This document shows, piece after piece, positions 26,177 through 34,814 of a stretch of 64,000 bases of DNA (its first letter is position 1; each line of letters begins with the position of its first letter). The notes under the pieces are model-generated. The model saw only the letters and a program-made list of their open reading frames with translations. It searched no databases and had not been told where the DNA came from. Origin of the DNA: JAXDAY01 sp034679345 (GTDB lineage: Bacteria; Eisenbacteria; RBG-16-71-46; CAIMUX01; VGJL01); the NCBI GenBank assembly GCA_034679345.1, contig JAXDAY010000008.1:68740-132739 (forward strand). The letters run 5' to 3'. Position numbers and translations under genes: made by a program.

Positions 26177-26821
26177 ATGATGAACTGGAAGAATACGATC
26201 GCTGCGTTGGCGATGGTCGGGATGGTCGGCATCGCGGCGGAGGCCTATGCGGGGGGCGCGTGTTGCCCCTCGGGCAAGACCAAGATGACCCAGGCCGGCG
26301 GGTCGAGCGGTTCTTGCGGGAGCATGCAGAAGTCGGCGGACAAGGGCGGTTCCTGCGGAACGATGGCGAAGGGTTCCGGAGCATGCACGGGAACCGCCTC
26401 GATGCACTGCGACATGTCGCCGGCTGAGTGCGAGCAGATGCTTCGCGCCTACTACCAGGATCATGGTTGGCTCGGGGCGGATCTCATCTGCGAGGACGGG
26501 ACGATCTGTCAGCCGAAGATCACCAAGGTCGCGGCTGGAAGCCCGGCCGAAGCCGCGGGATTTCGCGCGGGCGATCTCGTCGTCTCCATGAACGGCATCA
26601 AGTACTCGAAGGAGACCGAGGCGTCGATCCACGAGACGATCGAGAAGGGATTTCGTGTCGGCGACACCGTCACCTACACGGTGACGCGCGACGGGAAGTC
26701 CGCAACCCTTCAGGCGACGCTCGTCCGGATCCCGGATGCGGCGCTCAAGGAGTTGATCGCCTCCCATGCGGGCGCGCACAAGTCCGCGGCGGCGGGCGAT
26801 AAGGCGGAGAACGTCCGCTAG
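26177..26821 (+). CDS. Exported Cys/Gly-rich PDZ-domain protein
   Basis: The 214-residue product has a signal peptide (cleavage probably after AAEAYA), a mature N-terminus rich in Cys, Gly, Ser and Lys (ACCPSGKTKM, GGSSGSCGSMQ, GGSCGTMAKGSGACTG) and one PDZ domain from about residue 90 (GADLICEDGTICQPKITKVA, then GSPAEAAGFRAGDLVVSMNG). It has no protease domain. The cysteine-rich part could bind metal or heme, or form disulfides. It stands alone, with its own promoter, palindrome and terminator. The start could be either of two adjacent ATGs; AGGACG lies just upstream. Confidence 0.72.
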   Translation: MMNWKNTIAALAMVGMVGIAAEAYAGGACCPSGKTKMTQAGGSSGSCGSMQKSADKGGSCGTMAKGSGACTGTASMHCDMSPAECEQMLRAYYQDHGWLGADLICEDGTICQPKITKVAAGSPAEAAGFRAGDLVVSMNGIKYSKETEASIHETIEKGFRVGDTVTYTVTRDGKSATLQATLVRIPDAALKELIASHAGAHKSAAAGDKAENVR

Positions 26822-26850
26822 CTTTCCGGTTCGTTCATTGAAAGACGAGT

Positions 26851-26886
26851 GGCCCGGCGGGAACGCTCCTGCCGGGCCTCTTTTCG
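26851..26886 (+). terminator. Rho-independent terminator after the PDZ protein gene
   Basis: An exact 8-bp stem GGCCCGGC/GCCGGGCC (26851-26858 with 26871-26878) closes a 12-base loop and is followed by TCTTTTC. Confidence 0.85.
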
Positions 26887-26915
26887 CGCCGCATTAGCCT
26901 CCCCGGTCCGGGCGG

Positions 26916-28217
26916 CTATTGCCTCGGAGTCCCCGCCCTCGAGCGAAACCAAGCCTCGGAGCCTACCCTCAGGCGCTCCGAGACGAGGCGGGGTGGCGGG
27001 GCGCCCGACTCAGTCGTCCCGAAGGGCCCTCCCGTGAGGCCGAGGTCGGATCGCGTCCCGTCCCGATCCGTGCGCGTCGTGTCCCCCGCGTCGATGAGCG
27101 GACTCCCCTTCGGAAGACGGAAGTCCACGGGGCCCCGGAAGAGCGGCCTCGGCGCGACGCGTCGATCGGGAACGGCTTCACCGAGCTCAGATCTCCAGTC
27201 GCCCGCCGCGTTGCCGCCCGTCGCATTCCATGTGACGGGGAAACGACTCGACTCCCCGGCGTGCCAGATCCCCACGCGCGGGCAGACCCACTCCTGACGC
27301 CAGCCATTGTCCGCGATGATGTTGTTCGCGGCGAGACCTGTCGCGGACTCGCTCCAGACGGCGAAACCGCAGTTGCCGTTTCGCACAATGACGTTGTGCG
27401 TGGCCTCGAGATCGGAGTCCCCGGTCGCGATGATCCCCCACCCGAGATTGTCGAAGACTGCGTTGTTGCGAACGATCGCGCGCGACTGGCCGAAGGTCCC
27501 GATTCCCTTCCAGTAGCCCGAGACGCGGTTTCGCATCACGATCGCCGTCGCGTCCCACGTGATTCCGACCCCGGCGCCCCTTCCCTGTTCGATGACGTTG
27601 TCCGCAATCACCGCGACGGCGCCCCGGTAGAGCGCCACGCCATCCCACCCGTTGTTCAGGATCCGGCAGGAGCGGACATCAATCTCGGCCCCCTCCCTTC
27701 CGACCAGACCGGCGATCCCCACCACGACATCCCGTGCGCGATCGGTGTTGTCGCGCAGATGCAGGTTCTCGAGCCGGGCGCGGGATCGTCGCACCACGAC
27801 CGCGCCGTCGCTGGCCCGCCCGTCGGGATCCCGCTTCCCACCGGTCACGGACAGGTCGCGGATCAGCACATCGGAGTCCTCCAGGTAAAGGCCGTAGCCT
27901 GCGCTGGTCACGAGGGTGGTCGACTCCGGACCGGAGCCGATCAGGGCGAGCCGCTTCCCGCTGATCCGAAAGCCGATCGAGGCGTTCGCGCCTTCGAAGG
28001 GATCGAGGCAGTTTCCGCAGAGGGGATCCATAAAAAGCGTCGGCGTCGCCGTGTAGATGCCCGGCGCGAGACGGAGGGTGTCGCCCTCGGTAGCCCGGTC
28101 GATCCGTCGCTGGAGTGCTGCGGAACGATCGGGAGCGCCACCCAATCTCCCCCATTGTGTCGTCTCAACACCCAAAACCAGCGCAAAAGAGAGCCCCAGG
28201 AGGGGCTCGAGCCTCAC
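26916..28217 (-). CDS. Exported right-handed parallel beta-helix protein
   Basis: The 433-residue protein begins with a signal-like stretch (MRLEPLLGLSFALVLGVE) and has the repeating short turns of a pectate-lyase-like beta helix: TLRLAPGIYTATPTLF, LYLEDSDVLIRDLSVTGG, SCRILNNGWDGVALYRG, VSGYWKGIGTFGQ, NAVFDNLGWGIIATGD and NVIVRNGNCGFAVWSE. It ends in a segment often seen in choice-of-anchor or polysaccharide-associated proteins (FRLPKGSPLIDAGD). A polysaccharide-binding or lyase-like surface role is possible; no catalytic residues were identified. Its GTG start overlaps the stop of the asparagine-synthetase-like gene (GTGA), so the two are coupled. Confidence 0.78.
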   Translation of the reverse strand: MRLEPLLGLSFALVLGVETTQWGRLGGAPDRSAALQRRIDRATEGDTLRLAPGIYTATPTLFMDPLCGNCLDPFEGANASIGFRISGKRLALIGSGPESTTLVTSAGYGLYLEDSDVLIRDLSVTGGKRDPDGRASDGAVVVRRSRARLENLHLRDNTDRARDVVVGIAGLVGREGAEIDVRSCRILNNGWDGVALYRGAVAVIADNVIEQGRGAGVGITWDATAIVMRNRVSGYWKGIGTFGQSRAIVRNNAVFDNLGWGIIATGDSDLEATHNVIVRNGNCGFAVWSESATGLAANNIIADNGWRQEWVCPRVGIWHAGESSRFPVTWNATGGNAAGDWRSELGEAVPDRRVAPRPLFRGPVDFRLPKGSPLIDAGDTTRTDRDGTRSDLGLTGGPFGTTESGAPPPRLVSERLRVGSEAWFRSRAGTPRQ

Positions 28218-30067
28218 TGATCCCTCCCGAGCAGCGTCTCGCGAACCCATAGCTCGAGGTGGATCAGCAGTGTGAGCCGATCGATCGGGACCGCGCCTCG
28301 GGAGGTGTCCTCGATCAGGCGACGCACCCGGACCCCGTCCAGGATCGACGGCATCCAGGCATTGGGTCCGAGAAGCCAGTCGGCAGCCCTGTCCCGCCCA
28401 GGCCCGCGGAACCACCGCGACACGACGCTCGCCAGCGACCGCTTCGGCCGGACGAGAACGTCGGCCGGGATCCACTCGCTGAGAGCTTCACGGTGGAGAC
28501 GTTTTCCGTGGCCGCCGTCCAGGCGATAGACGGCCGGCAGCCGGTCGAGCCAGCGGATCACCTCCGCGTCCGCGAAGGGGAATCGCAGCGCAATCCTCGA
28601 CTCCGCGGCGATTCGCCCCGCGGGAACGAAGACCGCCTCGGGGAGGAAGGTCCGCGAGCGGATGTGGAGGGCCTGGGTCAGGGGGTCCCGGTCCCGGACC
28701 GGCTCACGCCAGCGATCGAGGATCCGCAGGGTCGTCTCCGCATCCCCGATGTGCCCGGCCCGGAGGAGTCGACTCAGGCTCGCATCGTCGAAGAGGGCGA
28801 ATGGAGAGAGCACCCTCTCACGCTCCTCCTGCACCGCCAGGATCCGCGAGCCTCCGGATTGCCGGCCCAAGGCCGGAAGCCTCCGGGCGACGCCGCTGAA
28901 CACCCGCCCCACGATCGGCGGGAGCACATCGACCGACTCGCGAAGGAGCAGCCACTTCCAGCCGGTTTCCTCGCCATGGACCGGGCCGACCCCCTGTCCC
29001 GTCCAGACGATCGGAACCTGGCCGACGGTCGATTCGATCAAGCGGACGTAAGGCGGAATCCACGCCGAGGCGACCGGCTCCTCGAGGGTCCGCGCGGCGA
29101 TCGGAAAGAGCGATGCGATCTCGTCGCTCGGGATGAGCTTCTCCCGGTGCATCGCTCCGAGCGCCCGCGCCGCCTGCCATGCCGGGATGCGCTCGTCCTC
29201 CAGCTCGTCGACGTCGCTGAAACCGAGCGCGAAGCTCGACACGGGTCCGCCGGCTCTCGCCCGGAGGTAGACGAGGGCGGAGGAGTCGGACCCGCCGCTC
29301 AGAAGCACTCCCATCCGGCCGCCGCTGTCGCAGCGGCGCACGACCCGGTCGAGGAGGAAACGGTAGCCGTCCACGGCAGCCGAGAAGGAGAGGTCGAGCT
29401 CCGAACGCGTTTCCGGCTGGTCGTAGCGGATCACATCGACCTTCCCATGCGCGATCCGGATCAGATGCCCTGGCGGCATCTTGTGAATCCCCTTGAGAAG
29501 CGTCTGCGGAGCAGGATTGAAGCCCAGGGAGAGCAGCACCCGGAGCTGGGCCGGGTCCAGGTCGGGTCGAACGGAGGGGTCGACCAGAAGGGCGCGCAGA
29601 TCGGTGGCGAAGATCAGACGGCGTCTCGTGCGGTGAAGGTAGAGTGGCCGCGTCCCGAAGGGATCGCGAACGAGCCAGGTCGTCTCCGTGTCGTGGTCGT
29701 GAACCGCGGCCGCGAAGCTACCCTGCAGCTTCTCGAGGAAATCGGGGCCGGAGGCGCGAAAGCCGGCCGCGATCACTCCGGCCGAGCCCTCGACGGGGCC
29801 GAAGCCGTTGCGCTCGAGGTCCCTCGCCAGATCCGCCGCGTTATCGATCGTGCCGTCCAGAACGACGCTGAAATCACGCACCATCTCGCGGCCGTTCGGC
29901 GGCCAGATGCCCGGCTCCTCGGGGTCGAGCGCGGCGAACCAGATCCCGGGGCGCCGGAGCTCGGCCACCTGTGGGCCTCGGCGCGGCATCCGGGTCACCA
30001 TGCCGTTTAGGATCGACTCCTCGAACTGCGGGGATTCGAGAGCGATCTGACCGCAAATCCCGCCCAT
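28214..30067 (-). CDS. Asparagine synthetase (glutamine-hydrolysing)-like protein without the Cys2 nucleophile
   Basis: The 617-residue protein has the AsnB plan: an N-terminal Ntn-glutaminase-like domain (residues 1 to about 200; DPFGTRPLYLHRTRRR, ATDLRALLVDPSV, LLKGIHKMPPGHL) and a C-terminal ATP-pyrophosphatase domain with the PP-loop VLLSGGSDSSALVY. The N-terminus reads MGGICGQIAL, whereas glutamine-using enzymes read MCGI(C/A)G; the catalytic Cys2 is thus Gly, and the only nearby Cys is at position 5. It may use free ammonia or another amine, or have a different amidation or cyclisation role, as in beta-lactam synthetase. It is followed by a coupled beta-helix gene rather than by amino-acid genes. 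Confidence 0.8.
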   Translation of the reverse strand: MGGICGQIALESPQFEESILNGMVTRMPRRGPQVAELRRPGIWFAALDPEEPGIWPPNGREMVRDFSVVLDGTIDNAADLARDLERNGFGPVEGSAGVIAAGFRASGPDFLEKLQGSFAAAVHDHDTETTWLVRDPFGTRPLYLHRTRRRLIFATDLRALLVDPSVRPDLDPAQLRVLLSLGFNPAPQTLLKGIHKMPPGHLIRIAHGKVDVIRYDQPETRSELDLSFSAAVDGYRFLLDRVVRRCDSGGRMGVLLSGGSDSSALVYLRARAGGPVSSFALGFSDVDELEDERIPAWQAARALGAMHREKLIPSDEIASLFPIAARTLEEPVASAWIPPYVRLIESTVGQVPIVWTGQGVGPVHGEETGWKWLLLRESVDVLPPIVGRVFSGVARRLPALGRQSGGSRILAVQEERERVLSPFALFDDASLSRLLRAGHIGDAETTLRILDRWREPVRDRDPLTQALHIRSRTFLPEAVFVPAGRIAAESRIALRFPFADAEVIRWLDRLPAVYRLDGGHGKRLHREALSEWIPADVLVRPKRSLASVVSRWFRGPGRDRAADWLLGPNAWMPSILDGVRVRRLIEDTSRGAVPIDRLTLLIHLELWVRETLLGRDQ

Positions 30068-30155
30068 CGCCGATCTCCTCTGGGTGTCGGGGGTGGAAGC
30101 GACCCGCACTCTACCATCCCCATGCGGACGTGGGTAGGGCCGAATCGGGAATGGA

Positions 30156-30935
30156 TCAGCGTCGAGCGATGATGACGAGGTCGGAGGCGCCCCCAGTGCG
30201 CCGCGGGGTGCCCTTCAGGTCGCGGGCGAGCCGCACCCGGCCGAACCCCGCGCTCGAAACCAGCCTCTTCCACTCCGCGGGGGGCAGGATTTCGAGTAGA
30301 GATTCACCGATGTGCGTCTCCCACGGACCGAGATCGCTCGCGCGGTAGAGGAGCGTGGAGGTGAACCGGATCTTCCCCTCGACCGGATCCTGCCTTCGCA
30401 GAAGGATCCACTCCTCTCCTTCCCTGCGGAGGCTGCGCGTGGGGAACAGATGTCCCGTCTTGCGGATCGAGGAGAGATCGCGCAACTGCACGACGAGAAG
30501 CCCTCCAGGCCGCAGCGCCCGGGCGAAGGCGCGAAGCGCAGCCCGGCGCCGAGCGGGCGTGTGGGCATAGGCCATCGTGTTGCCGAGGCAGATGACGGCG
30601 TCGAACCCGCGCGGGCCCAAGACGCCGACCTGCTCGAGGTCCATGCGTTCGAGCCGCAGCTCGACGCCAAGCGCGGCCGCGCGTCGGCGTCCCTCCTGAA
30701 TCATCTCCTCCGAGATGTCGACTCCGATCACATCGAAGCCGCGCCGCGCGAGCTCCTGGGTGTGCAGGCCGACCGCGCAACCGGCGTCGACCAGCCGATT
30801 CGCGCCGATCCCGCGGAGGTGCGACTCGAGCGCGTCGATCTCCGCCCGGATACGCTCCATGGACGCCAAGATCTCGTAAGCCGGAGCGAGCCGGCCGTAG
30901 AGCTTTCCGCTGTCGCGCAAACTAGCTCGCGCCAC
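30156..30935 (-). CDS. Class I SAM-dependent methyltransferase
   Basis: The 259-residue protein has LVDAGCAVGLHTQELARRGF (motif I), VIGVDISEEMIQEGRRRA, DAVICLGNTMAYAH and LRPGGLLVVQLRD. It resembles ubiquinone/glycine-type methyltransferases of unknown substrate. The GTG start at 30935 lies inside the end of the DUF2207 gene (14-base overlap), with GGAGGAGG from the Gly-rich tail of that gene serving as the ribosome site. Confidence 0.82.
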   Translation of the reverse strand: MARASLRDSGKLYGRLAPAYEILASMERIRAEIDALESHLRGIGANRLVDAGCAVGLHTQELARRGFDVIGVDISEEMIQEGRRRAAALGVELRLERMDLEQVGVLGPRGFDAVICLGNTMAYAHTPARRRAALRAFARALRPGGLLVVQLRDLSSIRKTGHLFPTRSLRREGEEWILLRRQDPVEGKIRFTSTLLYRASDLGPWETHIGESLLEILPPAEWKRLVSSAGFGRVRLARDLKGTPRRTGGASDLVIIARR

Positions 30936-32541
30936 TGCCGCCTCCTCCTCCGGCGGGCCCGGAGCGGCCCCCGCCGCTGGTGGTCATCGAAGCGAAGATC
31001 GCGGCCCACGCCGCCAAGTCGGCCCCGCCATCCCCGACCGCGTGGAGGTACGCCGGCGGCGTGACTCCCCACTTCTTGCCGGCCTTGAACCAGGCGGCCA
31101 GCAGACCGAAGGCGGCGGCAAAGGGGAGCCATCCATCGAATCGCGTCGGATCGACCGGCGAGGCTCCCCTCGCCGACTCCTTGATGTAGATCGCGAAAGC
31201 CTTCCAAGACAACGAACGCTCTTTCCCCTGGGCGCTGTGCAATGGGTATGTGGTTCCGAAGAGGACCGCGCCGAGCGCGGCCAGCCCCAGCGCAATCGTG
31301 AAGGCGATGCTCGACGGGCCCAGCGCCCCAAACCCGTCGATCAGGATCCAGAGGACTGAACCGACCGCCAGCGCTCCGAAGAGGACGGCGAGACGGTAGA
31401 AGCGCGAGCGGACGCCGCGCATGCGGGGATCGAAGTCGCCGCGGCTTTCGAGATCGGCCTCGAGGGAGCGGCTGAAGGCGCTGAGGTTGCGCGCGATCCT
31501 CTCCCACGCCTTGCGCAGGGGGACTTGTCCCTGCGAATCCAGTTTCCGGAAGGCCGTGTCGAGGACGACCGTCTCCCACCGCGCGAGTGCGGCGGGGCGA
31601 TTCGGAATGCTGAGCCTGGCGTCGTGCCGACCCAAGAGCGTGCGGCGCCCTTCGCTCTCGATGCGCACGATGCCCCGTCGGGCAAGGTCCAGAAGAGTCG
31701 CCAAGGCGTGGTTCGCCGTGACCGAGCCGTCGCGAATCCCGCCCGCGATCGCGGGGGCGAGATCGGCCGGCGGGGAGGAGACGACCGGCATGACGCCCAA
31801 TGGGCCGAGATCCGCGATCGCGCCCCGGCGCACCTGCACCAGGACCACCAAGGAGATCAGAAGCAGGAGCCCCGCGAGCGCGATCGACACAGGGGCCCGG
31901 TCGCGGTGGAGCGACTCGGTGCGCTGCCAGAGGGGCATGTCCGCCACGGTGGCTTCGCCCGGCAGGACCACGTTGAGGACGACCGATCGGCCTCTTTTCA
32001 AGGAACCGAAAGAATAGCTGTAAATCGTGTCGCTGTCGATCGAGGCTGCAGCCGACGGCGCGGTCGTCGCCGCTTCGGGGGGCGACCAAGCTCGAGGCAG
32101 GACGAGGGTCGCCTGCGCGCGGTCGATCGCGTACTCGCGCTCCGTTGGGAAGAGATGCCAGTGAAGCACCCTTCGGCCGTCTTCGACACGAAGCGCGCCG
32201 CGGATGCGATACGTGAGCGTGAACGCGCGCGACGTGTCGCGCAGCTCGGGATAGGTCCACCGGATGCGGGTTTCACTCCTGCCTGGGCTGATGCGGATCG
32301 GGTCAGGGCTCTGGATGTTCTCGATGCCCTCGGACTTCCGGTGCCACAACTCCCGATGGGCGCGAGTGAAGGGACCGCCCTGGAAACGGAACACGAACTC
32401 CTCGGTCACGTCCATCGAGCCGTCGGCGATGACTTCGATGCGCGTGGAGTAGAGCTCGCATCGGTACGACTTCGCGGAGGCGCCCATCGCGAGCACCGTC
32501 AGGATCGCCGATAGGCCAAGGAGACGCGAGATGCGGATCAT
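30922..32541 (-). CDS. DUF2207-type membrane protein
   Basis: The 539-residue protein has a signal peptide (LGLSAILTVLAMGASA), an extracytoplasmic beta domain of about 200 residues with the DUF2207 pattern (IEVIADGSMDVTEEFVFRF, TRIRWTYPELRDTSRAFTLT, HWHLFPTEREYAIDRA), a membrane helix near residue 245 (SIALAGLLLLISLVVLVQVR), a cytosolic region, two further helices and a Gly/Ser-rich tail (GPAGGGGGSGAS). The family occurs across bacteria and has no known biochemical role. It shares an ATGA overlap with the GNAT gene ahead of it. Confidence 0.8.
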   Translation of the reverse strand: MIRISRLLGLSAILTVLAMGASAKSYRCELYSTRIEVIADGSMDVTEEFVFRFQGGPFTRAHRELWHRKSEGIENIQSPDPIRISPGRSETRIRWTYPELRDTSRAFTLTYRIRGALRVEDGRRVLHWHLFPTEREYAIDRAQATLVLPRAWSPPEAATTAPSAAASIDSDTIYSYSFGSLKRGRSVVLNVVLPGEATVADMPLWQRTESLHRDRAPVSIALAGLLLLISLVVLVQVRRGAIADLGPLGVMPVVSSPPADLAPAIAGGIRDGSVTANHALATLLDLARRGIVRIESEGRRTLLGRHDARLSIPNRPAALARWETVVLDTAFRKLDSQGQVPLRKAWERIARNLSAFSRSLEADLESRGDFDPRMRGVRSRFYRLAVLFGALAVGSVLWILIDGFGALGPSSIAFTIALGLAALGAVLFGTTYPLHSAQGKERSLSWKAFAIYIKESARGASPVDPTRFDGWLPFAAAFGLLAAWFKAGKKWGVTPPAYLHAVGDGGADLAAWAAIFASMTTSGGGRSGPAGGGGGSGAS

Positions 32542-33131
32542 CGCCGCCTCGCCTTGCGACGCGCGGGCGGATGGTGGATCCCGCGCATCATCTCCCATTC
32601 ATCGAGAGTGAGATCGAAGTAGAGCAGATCGACACGTTTGCCGCGCGACAAGATTGCGCGCCTCTGCACACCGCTCTGCGTATATCCCTGCCCCCGCAAG
32701 GCGCGGATCGACGCTTCGTTTCCGGCGAGCGCGAGCGCGTAGAGGCTGTAGAGACCAAGCTCGCCGAAGGCGTAGTCGAGCATGAGATTCTTCGCCTCGG
32801 TCCCGTAGCCCTTTCCACGGACCGCGGCGGGGTAGAGGAACATGCCTGTCATCGCGCGCCGATTCGTCCAGTCGATCAGATGGAGGCCGATCGTGCCGAT
32901 CAGGCGACGGCCCTTCCTGAGCTCGATTCCCAGGACCACATCGCGCGGAACACCGGAACCCGACGACATCTCGGAGATCCATTCCCGCTCGTCCTTGATC
33001 GACTTCGGGAATCGCGCGAGCAGGTACTGCCGAACTTCGGGATCGTTGATCCAGTCCGCCAGAACCGGAGCGTCTTGCTCCTCGAAGGGGCGGAGCTGGA
33101 CGCGACGGCCGATGAGGAATGGACCCGGCAT
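32538..33131 (-). CDS. GNAT acetyltransferase
   Basis: The 197-residue RimJ/RimL-like protein starts at ATG 33131 behind GGGAGG. Motifs are VQLRPFEEQDAPVLADWIND, LIGTIGLHLIDWTNRRA, the acetyl-CoA loop AAVRGKGYGTEAKNLML and LYALALAGNEASIRALRGQG. It heads a coupled series with DUF2207 and a methyltransferase; substrate unknown. The tail is strongly basic (PPARRKARRR). Confidence 0.82.
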   Translation of the reverse strand: MPGPFLIGRRVQLRPFEEQDAPVLADWINDPEVRQYLLARFPKSIKDEREWISEMSSGSGVPRDVVLGIELRKGRRLIGTIGLHLIDWTNRRAMTGMFLYPAAVRGKGYGTEAKNLMLDYAFGELGLYSLYALALAGNEASIRALRGQGYTQSGVQRRAILSRGKRVDLLYFDLTLDEWEMMRGIHHPPARRKARRR

Positions 33132-33343
33132 GTGACCTCCCGATTCTCGGGCGACTGCCCGCATTGCGTCGTCTTCGGGTGGGATCTTGCCACGTCCGGC
33201 CCGGGGGCGCCATGGGCTGTCGAGTGGTTTGGCCCCTGCTTGAGCATTCCGCCGTGGGCCACCGAGCCGGGAACATCGACTATGATGGGCTGTTATCTCA
33301 CCGTTGATCCGGGGCGGGAAGGAATTGGCCGATGGAGGACGAT

Positions 33344-33772
33344 ATGAGCGACGCCAACCCCATCGAGCGCTGGAGATCCTGGTCTCCGCACTTGCTCAGC
33401 ATCCTGCGCATCATCGCGGCATTTCTGTTCTTTCAGATCGGAACGGCGAAGATTCTCGCCTTTCCGGCGGCCGTCGTCCCGGGCGGCGGCACCGCGCCTC
33501 TGACATCGCTCGGCGGCATCGCCGGGATCCTGGAGATCGTCGGGGGCGCGCTCTTGCTGGTCGGCTGGCTCACCCGTCCAGTGGCCTTCCTGGTCTCCGG
33601 CGAGATGGCGGTGGCCTACTTCGTCGGTCACGCTTCCGGAGGATTCTGGCCCGTCTTGAATGGCGGAGGTCCGGCCATCTCGTTCTGTTTCATCTGGCTC
33701 TACATCTCAGCGGCGGGACCCGGGCCATGGAGCGTCGATGCGCGCCTTCGACGCGAGAGTGGGACGACCTAG
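33344..33772 (+). CDS. DoxX-family membrane protein
   Basis: This roughly 142-residue protein has four hydrophobic helices: ILRIIAAFLFFQIGTAKIL, GGIAGILEIVGGALLLVGWL, PVAFLVSGEMAVAYFVGH and a final SFCFIWLYISAAGPG. The FFQIGTAKI and EMAVAYF segments are typical of DoxX. ATG 33344 has GGAGG five bases ahead; the in-frame ATG at 33332 is an alternative. DoxX proteins are linked to thiosulfate oxidation or redox homeostasis, but the role here is open. Confidence 0.82.
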   Translation: MSDANPIERWRSWSPHLLSILRIIAAFLFFQIGTAKILAFPAAVVPGGGTAPLTSLGGIAGILEIVGGALLLVGWLTRPVAFLVSGEMAVAYFVGHASGGFWPVLNGGGPAISFCFIWLYISAAGPGPWSVDARLRRESGTT

Positions 33773-34115
33773 CGTCTGGATTCGGGACACTGGGAGCGCA
33801 GTAAATCGAGATCCACGCCGATTCGGATCCGGCGACGGTTTGAAAGATTGTCAAGGCAACGGCGCAGGGACCGTCAAAATGTCCGGAGCGGGGCACCCGG
33901 ATTCTTCTCTCATGACAGCGCATCGAGCGTCATCCCCTCCAACTCCTGACTTTCGAGGCCGATCGGGATGGGCACGGCGAATGGCCCAAGAGTTGCTTCC
34001 TTTCCAAAGTGGCGAAGCCTCGGCCGATCGTCCGGCCTCGAGACGCGCTGTCGACGGCCGCATGGCATTCGGATTCGTTGCGAGGCCCATCGAATCGAAT
34101 AAGGAGGAAATCGAA
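33773..34115. other. 343-base intergenic region
   Basis: No gene, repeat, terminator or convincing promoter was seen. The final 20 bases carry the AAGGAGG ribosome site of the next gene. Open frames crossing it are continuations of the DoxX region and lack recognisable protein sequence. Confidence 0.5.
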
Positions 34116-34706
34116 ATGAAGCTCATCGGCAACATCGTGCCTCCCGCGCTCGGGATGGCGGCTCTCGCATGGGTCGCCGTCGCGGTCGCAGGCGGCGAGA
34201 AGCCCGCACCGGCGCCCCCCTCCACGCAGAAGGCCGAGGAGGCCGGACAGACGCGCACTTCACTACACGGCGGCTATGTGACGAAGACCAAATCGCATCA
34301 CTTCGAGACGGTTTTTGGATCCGATGGCGTCCGGGTCTATATGTACTCGGCCGACCAGTATCCGCTCTCGCTGGAGAAGGCGACCGGAGTCGTCGGGATC
34401 AAGGACGGCAGCGGCTCGGCGCGGGAGGTCAAGTTGGTCACCCTCCAGCCCAAGGAGGGAGAGAAGACGATCTACTTCTGCACGATGAACGACACGCCTC
34501 CGGCGACAGCGGCCGGCGACTGCCCCAAGTGCGGGATGCAGCTCGTCCGGCAGACCGGGCTCTTTGCCGCTGCGGATCTCTCCCAAGCGAAACCGGGCAG
34601 CGTCACGGCGGAGGTGCGCTTGACAGGACTGCCGGGAGCCGAGAAGGAAGTGACTTTCGCGCAGACGAACGCGCCCCCTCAGGCAGAGGAGCCGAATCGG
34701 AAGTAG
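34116..34706 (+). CDS. Exported protein with a heavy-metal-binding domain
   Basis: The 196-residue product starts at ATG 34116 behind AAGGAGG and has a signal peptide (ALGMAALAWVAVAVAGG). Near residue 125 it carries YFCTMNDTPP and GDCPKCGMQL, matching the short domain of copper-efflux proteins (YxCPMH...GxCPxCGMxL). The preceding region is beta-rich and may be a periplasmic fold that scaffolds it. It probably binds copper, or another soft metal, in the periplasm. Confidence 0.72.
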   Translation: MKLIGNIVPPALGMAALAWVAVAVAGGEKPAPAPPSTQKAEEAGQTRTSLHGGYVTKTKSHHFETVFGSDGVRVYMYSADQYPLSLEKATGVVGIKDGSGSAREVKLVTLQPKEGEKTIYFCTMNDTPPATAAGDCPKCGMQLVRQTGLFAAADLSQAKPGSVTAEVRLTGLPGAEKEVTFAQTNAPPQAEEPNRK

Positions 34707-34814
34707 GATGGGCCGAGGCTTCGCTCTAGGATCTCGATGCGGAGGGATTCGGGTGCGGACGGCGGCAGCACCCAAGGCTATCCACCTCGAGTTCTTGCGA
34801 AAGGGCGGATCCCG

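Noticed and set aside
30728..32260. 510-codon minus-strand frame overlapping the DUF2207 and methyltransferase genes
   Set aside because: It is an alternative frame of two well-supported genes on the same strand, and its translation is Arg/Pro-rich with no motif.
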